Positions 56,541 to 64,000 of a stretch of 64,000 nucleotides of DNA are shown piece by piece. Position numbers and translations under genes: made by a program. The notes beneath the pieces were generated by a model that saw only the letters and a list, made by a program, of their open reading frames with translations, did not search any database and was not told the origin of the DNA. Each line of letters starts with the position of its first letter. Position 1 is the stretch's first letter. Origin of the DNA: Halomonas sp. A11-A (lineage in GTDB: Bacteria > Pseudomonadota > Gammaproteobacteria > Pseudomonadales > Halomonadaceae); contig NZ_QGTM01000018.1 of the NCBI RefSeq assembly GCF_003182195.1, forward strand, positions 1-64,000. The letters are read 5' to 3'.

Positions 56541-58900
56541 TGCGTCGCCTTCTGAGTACCCTGCTGGCCGCGATCGGGATTCTCGCCGTCCTGGCCGTGG
56601 CCGCGGTGGTCTATGTGACCACCTTCTTCGACCCCGAGGACCTCAAGCCGCGGCTGATTGAGGTGGTGCGCGAGCAGAGCGGCCTGGAGCTGGCCCTGGA
56701 GGGCCCCCTGACCTGGTCCTTTTATCCGCGACTCGGCGTCGGCGTCGAGAAGGCCGAGGCCTGGCTGCCCGAACAGACGGTGAGCGAGGAGACCTCCTTC
56801 GTAGCCTTCCGGCGGGCCGAGGTGAGCCTGGCCTTCACCCCCCTGCTGCGCGGCGAGATCGCCATCGACGGCATGACCCTGGATGGCATGCGCCTCAACC
56901 TCGAGCGGGACGAGGCGGGGCGCGGCAACTGGGAGGCGCTGATGGAGCGCCTCGCCGAGCGCAGCGAGGCCGCCGAAGAGGTGCTGGCGCCGGCAGGCGC
57001 CTCCGCCGGCCCGGTGCCGGATGGTCAGGGCGGCCTGGCCGTGGCGCTCAACATCGCCAACGTGCAGGTGCGTGACGGCGAGGTGAGCTATCGCGACCTG
57101 GGCGCCGGGCATGAGCTGCGCCTGGAATCGCTCGGCATCACCGGCAGCAACGTCAACCCGCGCAGCGCCTTCCCGATCCGCACCAGTTTCCGCCTGGTCG
57201 GCCACGACGACCTGGACCCGGAGGCCCAGGAGAACACTCCCAGGCTGACCAGCGACGTCTCTCTCGAGGGCCGCGTGACCCTGGGGCTGGCGGAGCGACG
57301 CTACCGGTTGGAGAACCTCTCGCTGACGACCACCAGCCGCCTGGCCGCGGTGGAGGGCGAGCAGAAGCTGGTCCTGAAAGGCAGCGAGCTGCGCCTCGAC
57401 GCCGTCGAGCGCCGCCTGCATCTGGAGGAGGGCAGCCTGGACGCCACGCTCAGCCATCCGTCGCTTGGCGATTCGCCGCTGCCGCTTTCCCTGGCGTTCG
57501 CGCTGGAGGCGGACCTCCTCGAGGAGACCGCCCGGCTGCGTGACCTGGTGCTGAGCGGCGAGCACGGCCTCAGCCTGAGCGGCCATCTCAATGTCGACCA
57601 CCTGCTGGAGGCGCCGGCCTACGAGGGCCAGCTGCGCCTCGCCGCGTTCTCCCTGCGCCCCTGGCTCGAGCGCTTCGATCGCCTGCCTGCCACCACGGAT
57701 CCCGAGGCCCTTACCGATGTGGCCCTGACCAGCTCCCTGGAGGGGGACCTGGACCGGGTGGCGCTGACCGGCCTGACCCTGCTGCTGGACGGCAGCACCT
57801 TCATCGGCCGCCTCGACGCCGGCCTCGGCGGCGAGCGCCTGGAGGCCGAGCTGCAGGGGGACAGCCTCGACCTGGATGCCTACCTGCCGCCCGGCCAGGG
57901 CGAGGCCGAGGCGAGCGCCGGCCTGGCGCTCCCCGGCGTGGCACGGGCCTTCGCCCAGGGCGAGCCGCAACCGTTGCCCCTGGCATGGCTGCACCCCCTG
58001 TCGCTGGATGCCAAGCTGCGCCTGAACCACCTGCGGCTGGCCGGGCTGGATGCCACCGATGTCACCCTGGCGCTGGCGGGCAGCGACGGGCGCCACCGCC
58101 TGGAAACGCTGGAGGCCACCTTCTACGAGGGCAGCCTCGCCGCCCAGGGAGAGCTGGACCTCACCCGCGAGCCCGCCGCCTGGCGGCTGGCCCCCCGCCT
58201 GGAACGGGTGCGCGTCGATGCCCTGCTGGAGGCGCTGGGCGAGGGTGAGGAGAAGGCGCCGCTGCGCGGTCGCGCCTTCGTCGAGGGCGAATTGACGACC
58301 CGTGGCAACGCCTGGCCCGAAATGCGCCGTGGCCTCGGCGGGCGCCTGGTCACGCGGCTCGACGACGGCGCCATCCTCGAGGTCAACGTCTCCCGCGAGC
58401 TGTGCACCGCAGTGGCGACCCTGGAGGGCGAGCAGCCCCAGCGCGACTGGCCCCCCGATACCCGCTTCGACCGCGCCGAGGCGACCCTGGTGTTCCGCGA
58501 GGGGGTGATGGAGAGCGACGACCTCACCATTACCCTACCGGGCATCGACATGGGCGGCGAGGGCTGGCTCGACCTGACCAGCCGGCGCTTCGAGCTGCGT
58601 AGCGCGGCCCGGGTGGTGGATACCGCCGATGCCGCCTGCCGGGTCAATCCCCGCCTCGAGCGCCTGCCCTTCCCGGTACGCTGCGAGGGCAGTCTCTCGG
58701 GGGATAGCGCCGAGTGGTGCCGCTTCGACCGCGAGGCCTTCCAGTCCGCCATCGGCGAGGCGCTGCGCGACGAACTGGGTCGTCGGGTCGGTGAGGAGGC
58801 AGAGCGACGCCTGGAGAGCACCCTGGAGCGCCTCGACGAGCGGCTCGGCGAGGGCAGCGGCCGGGAACTTCGCGATGCCCTGCGCGGTCTCTTGAATTGA
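56540..58900 (+). CDS. asmA: AsmA family protein
   Basis: 786 residues. An N-terminal membrane anchor (LLSTLLAAIGILAVLAVAAVVYVTTF) is followed by a long periplasmic domain. EDLKPRLIEVVREQSGLELALEGPLTWSFYPRLGVGVEKA is the AsmA start block. The long repeated amphipathic strands (beta-solenoid or bridge-like) suit the TAM/AsmA family of lipid transfer bridges. GAGGAG precedes the ATG at 56540. A strong terminator at 58916-58943 ends it. Confidence 0.93.
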   Translation: MRRLLSTLLAAIGILAVLAVAAVVYVTTFFDPEDLKPRLIEVVREQSGLELALEGPLTWSFYPRLGVGVEKAEAWLPEQTVSEETSFVAFRRAEVSLAFTPLLRGEIAIDGMTLDGMRLNLERDEAGRGNWEALMERLAERSEAAEEVLAPAGASAGPVPDGQGGLAVALNIANVQVRDGEVSYRDLGAGHELRLESLGITGSNVNPRSAFPIRTSFRLVGHDDLDPEAQENTPRLTSDVSLEGRVTLGLAERRYRLENLSLTTTSRLAAVEGEQKLVLKGSELRLDAVERRLHLEEGSLDATLSHPSLGDSPLPLSLAFALEADLLEETARLRDLVLSGEHGLSLSGHLNVDHLLEAPAYEGQLRLAAFSLRPWLERFDRLPATTDPEALTDVALTSSLEGDLDRVALTGLTLLLDGSTFIGRLDAGLGGERLEAELQGDSLDLDAYLPPGQGEAEASAGLALPGVARAFAQGEPQPLPLAWLHPLSLDAKLRLNHLRLAGLDATDVTLALAGSDGRHRLETLEATFYEGSLAAQGELDLTREPAAWRLAPRLERVRVDALLEALGEGEEKAPLRGRAFVEGELTTRGNAWPEMRRGLGGRLVTRLDDGAILEVNVSRELCTAVATLEGEQPQRDWPPDTRFDRAEATLVFREGVMESDDLTITLPGIDMGGEGWLDLTSRRFELRSAARVVDTADAACRVNPRLERLPFPVRCEGSLSGDSAEWCRFDREAFQSAIGEALRDELGRRVGEEAERRLESTLERLDERLGEGSGRELRDALRGLLN

Positions 58901-58915
58901 GCAACGTCAGTCCCT

Positions 58916-58943
58916 GCGCCGACATCCGTGTCGGCGCTTTTTT
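58916..58943 (+). terminator. Terminator after asmA
   Basis: Perfect 9-base stem GCGCCGACA / TGTCGGCGC around TCCG, followed by TTTTTT. Confidence 0.85.
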
Positions 58944-58954
58944 GTGGAGTCGCG

Positions 58955-60066
<1,112 letters not shown>

Positions 60067-60070
<4 letters not shown>

Positions 60071-60339
60071 GCCAGACCGTATTCTGTCGCAAGTACCAGC
60101 AGGAGCTCGAGGCCCTGCCGTTCCCGCCGCTGCCCGGCAAGAAGGGGCAGGAGATCCAGGCCAGCGTCTCGAAGCAGGCCTGGGAGGAGTGGCAGGCACT
60201 GCAGACCCGGCTGATCAACGAGAAGCACCTCAACATGCTCGACCCGGCCTCCCGGGAGTACCTGATGGAGCAGATGGAGCGCTTCCTGGACAACCGCGAG
60301 ACCGACCAGGCCGAGGGCTATGTCCCGCCCTCATCCTGA
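60067..60339 (+). CDS. yggX: Probable Fe(2+)-trafficking protein YggX
   Basis: 90 residues. [30 protein letters not shown] with the lone Cys-7, and WQALQTRLINEKHLNMLDPASREYL, match YggX. It is tied to protection of Fe-S proteins, and its pairing with the Fe-S enzyme mutY is conserved. Translation is coupled to mutY. Confidence 0.95.
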
Positions 60340-60395
60340 TGAAACGAAAGCTAGCATCTCCCCACTTTTCCACAGGTGGTACTGTCACTGCCTGA

Positions 60396-60420
60396 ATAGC
60401 GCTGAAAATTTCAGTGCTAT
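60396..60420 (+). terminator. Hairpin after yggX
   Basis: ATAGCGCTGA pairs with TCAGTGCTAT (one G-U pair) around AAATT. There is no T run, so its role is uncertain. Confidence 0.35.
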
Positions 60421-60492
60421 CAACGAGGTCGGGGCTTTCCCGTCGGTATCATGTTGTTACCCCTAACACCATGAACCACAAGGAAAACCCCG

Positions 60493-60850
60493 ATGCTTCA
60501 AGATGCCAAATACCGCGCCAAATGGAAAGCTCGCCTGATTATCCCGGCGCAGCGAGCTTGCCTGGGCCGCGGAGCAACTGCAGCTCCAGCGGATCACGCC
60601 CTACATCACCGATGACATGGTGCTGGCCATTGACACGCGCAACGTCAGAAGCGACACCACCGGCTGATATTCCCGTTCTATAGCCTGCAGCGGGGCTGGC
60701 AACGGCTGTTTGCTCAAGGCCGAAGTGTTTTCTACCCCTCTGGAGAAGAGCGCCAGGCACCGAGGCACGAATACCAGACTTGTTCACCTCCTCGGGAGGA
60801 CTATGCCGATGACACGCCGGAAAATGGGGAGACCCTAGACGGCGGCGGCT
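60493..60850 (+). pseudogene. Decayed protein gene between yggX and hisC, family not recognised
   Basis: Three frames in series look coding. First MLQDAKYRAKWKARLIIPA from 60493. Then, one base shifted, SELAWAAEQLQLQRITPYI and TDDMVLAIDTRNVRSDTTG, which stops at 60667. Then a third frame reading FPFYSLQRGWQRLFAQGR, VFYPSGEERQAPRHEYQ and EDYADDTPENGET. The steps suggest two indels in a formerly single gene of about 115 residues. The tone is unlike the housekeeping neighbours and could be phage or plasmid derived. I do not recognise the family. Confidence 0.4.
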
Positions 60851-60916
60851 TGCACGGCTGCCCCGGGCAGGTCACCATGAGCCGAGCCCCCTACTCTTGC
60901 CAACAAGCGAGTGACC

Positions 60917-61972
60917 ATGAGCAAGTTCTGGAGTCCCAGGGTGCGCGAGCTGACGCCCTATATCCCCGGTGAGCAGCCACGCGAGCGCCTGATCAAGCTG
61001 AATACCAACGAGAACCCCTATCCGCCGGCCCCAGGCGTAGGCGCCGTGCTTCGCGACTACCCTACCGACCACCTGCGCCTTTATCCGGACCCTGAGTCCC
61101 GCGCCCTGCGCGAGGCGCTGGCCCGGGAGTTCGGCGTCGAGGTCGATCAGGTCTTCGTGGGCAACGGCTCCGACGAGGTGCTGGCGCTGGCCTTCCAGGC
61201 CTTCTTCTGCCAGCCGCAGCCGCTGGAGATGCCGGAGACCACCTACAGCTTCTATCCGGTCTACTGCCGGCTGTATGGCGTGGAGCGACGCGCCCTGCCG
61301 CTGACCGCCGACCACGAGGTGGACCTCGCCGCCTTCTCCAGCGACAGCGGCGGGGCCATCTTCGCCAACCCCAACGCCCCCACCGGTCATGGCCACGGCC
61401 GTGAAGCGATCGCCGAACTGATCGGGCGAGTCACCGACAGCGTGGTGCTGGTGGACGAGGCCTACGTGGATTTCGGGGGCGAGAGCGCCATCCCCCTGGT
61501 CGCAGAGCACCCGAACCTGCTGGTCACCGGCACCTTTTCCAAGTCGCGCAGCCTGGCGGGCCTGCGCCTGGGCTATGCGGTGGGCTCCCGGGAGCTGATC
61601 GAGGGACTCACCCGGGTCAAGGACTCCTTCAACTCCTACCCCATCGACAGCCTGGCCAGCGCCGTGGCCATCGCCGCCCTGGAGGACCACGAGCACTTCG
61701 AGGCGTGCCGAGAGAAGGTGATCACCACCCGGGAGCGCACCCGAACCCGCATGGAGAGGCTCGGTTTCACGGTCTTGCCCTCCCAGGCCAACTTCGTGCT
61801 GGTGACCCACCCGGCGCATGATGCCGCCCAGCTGTTCGCCGGCCTGCGCGAACGTGGCATCCTGGTTCGCCACTTCAACACCGAGGCGCTGCGTGACTAC
61901 CTGCGCATCACCATCGGCACCGAAGATGAGATGGAGAGTCTGGTGGAGACCCTCGAGACCCTCTGCGGTTAA
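60917..61972 (+). CDS. hisC: Histidinol-phosphate aminotransferase
   Basis: 351 residues, fold type I PLP transaminase. LIKLNTNENPYPPAPGV is the HisC opening. IFANPNAPTGHGHG, VLVDEAYVDFGGES and the PLP Lys in LLVTGTFSKSRSLAGLRLGYAVG are clear. It converts imidazole acetol-phosphate to histidinol-phosphate. The ATG at 60917 is preceded in frame by GTG 60911, which I do not use. A strong terminator follows. Confidence 0.95.
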   Translation: MSKFWSPRVRELTPYIPGEQPRERLIKLNTNENPYPPAPGVGAVLRDYPTDHLRLYPDPESRALREALAREFGVEVDQVFVGNGSDEVLALAFQAFFCQPQPLEMPETTYSFYPVYCRLYGVERRALPLTADHEVDLAAFSSDSGGAIFANPNAPTGHGHGREAIAELIGRVTDSVVLVDEAYVDFGGESAIPLVAEHPNLLVTGTFSKSRSLAGLRLGYAVGSRELIEGLTRVKDSFNSYPIDSLASAVAIAALEDHEHFEACREKVITTRERTRTRMERLGFTVLPSQANFVLVTHPAHDAAQLFAGLRERGILVRHFNTEALRDYLRITIGTEDEMESLVETLETLCG

Positions 61973-61990
61973 TCGCCTCTGTCCAAACGC

Positions 61991-62028
61991 GAAAAGCCCC
62001 GACCATCTTACGATGATCGGGGCTTTTC
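61991..62028. terminator. Terminator after hisC
   Basis: 17-base arms with one mismatch: GAAAAGCCCCGA at 61991 pairs with TCGGGGCTTTTC ending at 62028, around TTAC. A and T tracts at the two ends allow both directions. Confidence 0.85.
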
Positions 62029-62154
62029 TCTATCAGTGCCTGACGATGCTCCGGCCGGCGCTCCGGGGGCCGGGCTCGGCCTCCCGATACTCGCCTCCCC
62101 CTGAGTCTCGCCCTTCGGTAAGCGCTCCACCAACCCCACCTGTTGCAGCCTGAG

Positions 62155-63753
62155 TTAGACCGGTAGAGTGTCTTTCCAGCGCCAAGGGAGCAGTGGGTCG
62201 AGGTCGTCATCCTCGCCGAGAGTTGGCAGGGTCTCGAATACGAACTGCAGGTACGCGTAGGGTGAGAGGCCGTTGGCCTTGGCCGTCTCGATCAGGCTGT
62301 AGATGGCCGCGCTGGCCTGGGCACCGCTCGGTGTGTGGCTGAACAGCCAGTTCTTGCGGCCGACGACGAAGGGGCGAATGGCGTTCTCGGCCGGGTTGTT
62401 GTCCAGCGGGATCAACCCGTCATCGAGGAAGCGGGTCAGGCGCTGCCACTGGCCCTCCAGGTAGTACAGCGCTCGGCCCAGCGCGCTCTTCGGCAGCACC
62501 TGCGTCAGCGACTTGTCGAGCCAGGTGCGCAGCTGGGTGATCAGTGGGCGGCTCTTCTGATCACGCAATGCCTGACGCGCCTCGGGCTCCAGCACCTTGG
62601 CCTGCTTTTCCACGGCGTAGAGTTTGCGGATCTGGTTGAGCGCCCAGTCGGCCTTGCCGGTCTTGCCCTTGGGCTGGACCTTCTGGGCCTCGACGAACTT
62701 GCGGCGCGCATGCGCCCAGCAGCCGGCATGGGTGATGCCGTTCTTTCGCACCACCTCGCCGTAGCCTTCGTAGCCATCGGTGACCAGCCGACCGGCATAG
62801 TTGCCCAGCAGGCGCACGGGCACCCGACCGGCTCGGCTGGCGTCATAGTCGAACAGCACCACCTGTTGGCCCGGTGGCCCCCCGCGTTGCAGCCACATAT
62901 AGGACGTTGAGCTCGCCGGCCGGTCGGCCTCGGCGTTGACCTGCAGCGTGGTCTCGTCCATGTGAATCAGCGGGGCCTGCAGTAGGTGCTGTCGCAGGGC
63001 CTCGACCAACGGCATCAGCCGATCGCCGGCTTGCACCATCCAGCGGGCCAGGGTGTTGCGCGGGATCTCGATGCCGTGCCGGGCAAAGATCTGGCTCTGC
63101 CGATAGAGCGGCAAGGCATCCTGGTACTTGGCGGTGGCCACGTAGGCGAGCAGGGTCGGGCTGGCATTGCTCTTGGGCAGCAGCTTGGCCGGTGCCGGGG
63201 CGATCTGCACGCCCTCTTCGCAGTCTGGGCAGCCGTACTTGATGCGCACATGGCGGATCACCTCGATCCGCGCCGGCACGACGTGCAGCTCCTCACTGAT
63301 CTCTTTGCCGATCTCCTTGAGCTCGGTGCCGTCGTGGTGGCAATGACGGGCATCCTCGGGGAGCTCATGGATCACTTCGACGCGGGGCAGTTCGGGGGGT
63401 AACGCCACGCGGCCGCCGCGAGTGCGGCGCTTGGCCGGCTGGCGAGATTCAGCAGCGACTTCTTCAGCGTTCCACTCATCGGCAGTCTCGACGGCCTCTT
63501 CCTCATCGACCGCCACCTCGGCCTCGTTGATGAGCAGATCACCCTGTTCGACGCGGTACTTCTCGGTAGAGGGACCGAACCGGCCTTCAATGGCCAGCTT
63601 GAGTTGCTCAAAAAGGGACTGCTTGGCGGCTTCCCACTGAGCCTCCTTCTTCTCCATCAGACGATGAAGACGCGCAATCTCCTCCTGCTGAGCGCGCACT
63701 TGGCGCTGCAGTTGGGAGATGCTGACGGAAGGTGTCGAGGCCGGTGAGATCAT
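62155..63753 (-). CDS. tnpC: IS66 family transposase TnpC
   Basis: 532 residues. An N-terminal leucine-zipper-like coiled coil (ISQLQRQVRAQQEEIARLHRLMEKKEAQ) is followed by a Zn-ribbon (HCHHDGTE, YGCPDCEEG). The DDE catalytic core comes next: Asp in LIHMDETTLQVNAE, Asp in VTDGYEGYGEVV and Glu in DNNPAENAIRPFVVGRKNWLF. It appears complete and undamaged. Confidence 0.95.
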   Translation of the reverse strand: MISPASTPSVSISQLQRQVRAQQEEIARLHRLMEKKEAQWEAAKQSLFEQLKLAIEGRFGPSTEKYRVEQGDLLINEAEVAVDEEEAVETADEWNAEEVAAESRQPAKRRTRGGRVALPPELPRVEVIHELPEDARHCHHDGTELKEIGKEISEELHVVPARIEVIRHVRIKYGCPDCEEGVQIAPAPAKLLPKSNASPTLLAYVATAKYQDALPLYRQSQIFARHGIEIPRNTLARWMVQAGDRLMPLVEALRQHLLQAPLIHMDETTLQVNAEADRPASSTSYMWLQRGGPPGQQVVLFDYDASRAGRVPVRLLGNYAGRLVTDGYEGYGEVVRKNGITHAGCWAHARRKFVEAQKVQPKGKTGKADWALNQIRKLYAVEKQAKVLEPEARQALRDQKSRPLITQLRTWLDKSLTQVLPKSALGRALYYLEGQWQRLTRFLDDGLIPLDNNPAENAIRPFVVGRKNWLFSHTPSGAQASAAIYSLIETAKANGLSPYAYLQFVFETLPTLGEDDDLDPLLPWRWKDTLPV

Positions 63754-63795
63754 GCCACCATTTTACCAAGCGGCGCCGCTGAAAGCAGCAGAAAA

Positions 63796-64000
63796 TCAGC
63801 CAACCGACTGAAAATCCAAGGCCTTATGGGGGCGCATGGCACTGAGGTCATAGCCATCCAGAAGCCAGTTCAGCTCCTGGCCCGAGAGCGTGACGGTGTC
63901 GCCCTCCAGGCGGTCCGGCCACTTGAAACGCTCCCGCTCCAGGCGCTTGTACCAGACCACGAAGCCGTTACGTTCCCAGAACAGCAGCTTCACCTTGTCG
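63796..64000 (-). CDS. tnpB: IS66 accessory protein TnpB, cut by the window edge
   Basis: The reading frame enters from the right edge and ends at 63796. The visible residues KLLFWERNGFVVWYKRLERERFKWP and LEGDTVTLSGQELNWLLDGYDL are typical of IS66 Orf2. It lies upstream of tnpC on the same strand. The N-terminus is outside the window. Confidence 0.9.
   Translation of the reverse strand, partial: DKVKLLFWERNGFVVWYKRLERERFKWPDRLEGDTVTLSGQELNWLLDGYDLSAMRPHKALDFQSVG

Larger units (their letters stand above)
62118..64000 (-). mobile_element. IS66-family insertion sequence, left part missing beyond the window
   Basis: The element runs from about 62118, where the sequence GTAAGCG (the usual IS66 tip) begins, to beyond the right edge. 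The eight bases before it (62110-62117, GCCCTTCG) are the expected place for one copy of the target duplication. It carries tnpC and the 3' part of tnpB on the minus strand. The other tip and tnpA are outside the window. Confidence 0.75.

Noticed and set aside
60364..60375. DnaA box near yggX (TTTTCCACA)
   Set aside because: A single near-match without AT-rich unwinding region or further boxes; not an origin.

Overview
The window is a stretch of chromosome from a high-GC gammaproteobacterium, most likely Halomonas or another member of the Halomonadaceae. The evidence is the gene content and order: a fabY-coaD-ferredoxin unit, polA next to a DUF2782 gene and thrB, hisB-hisH-hisA-hisF next to asmA-mutY-yggX, and single-chain sdaA downstream of gcvT. 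These orders are shared with Pseudomonas and relatives. The genus is inferred from gene content, not from an rRNA marker. I see no rRNA, no convincing tRNA and no CRISPR array.

Layout, left to right. 1-213: the tail of a transposase at the window edge. 283-3384: gcvT and sdaA (glycine cleavage and serine deamination, minus strand) behind two matching palindromes, then a small membrane-protein gene broken by a frameshift. 3462-13556: single genes of housekeeping or unknown role (CnoX/YbbN co-chaperone, PatB-type C-S lyase, thioesterase, YbaK, LOG protein, DEDDh exonuclease, Sel1 protein, Tas, YaaA, isochorismatase-like hydrolase). 13673-20638: Tim44-like protein, a small lipoprotein, the fatty-acid initiation gene fabY with coaD and a ferredoxin, an outer-membrane barrel protein and a MATE exporter. 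20710-29751: AtoE transporter, thioesterase, several small lipoproteins, TauE/SafE permease, a DUF1007-NicO metal-permease pair, glycerate kinase, Dps and a His-rich secreted protein. 29745-33481: pepD and tmcA.

33831-40816 holds two complete importers: a TRAP system (dctPQM) and a Fur-box-preceded ferric iron ABC system (fbpABC). 41002-47207 has polA facing DUF2782, thrB and speA. 47306-52962 has a FAH-family hydrolase, a decayed IS1380 transposase, the selenium pair selD-mnmH, an amidotransferase-like protein without its catalytic cysteine, an alkyltransferase-like (ATL) protein and YjaG. 52983-61972 holds the histidine genes hisB-H-A-F (minus strand), a PanM-like acetyltransferase, asmA, mutY, yggX, an unrecognised decayed gene and hisC. 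The right edge is an IS66-family insertion (tnpC complete, tnpB cut by the window).

Most of the window is ordinary core genome and I do not see an obvious new defence or mobile system. The items most worth a second look are: paired PsrA-like operators in front of fabY together with a terminator that faces away from it; twin palindromes in front of gcvT; the class I amidotransferase homologue with Gly at the nucleophile position; a REP-type inverted pair after fbpC; and several gene remnants that mark old insertion or decay points.
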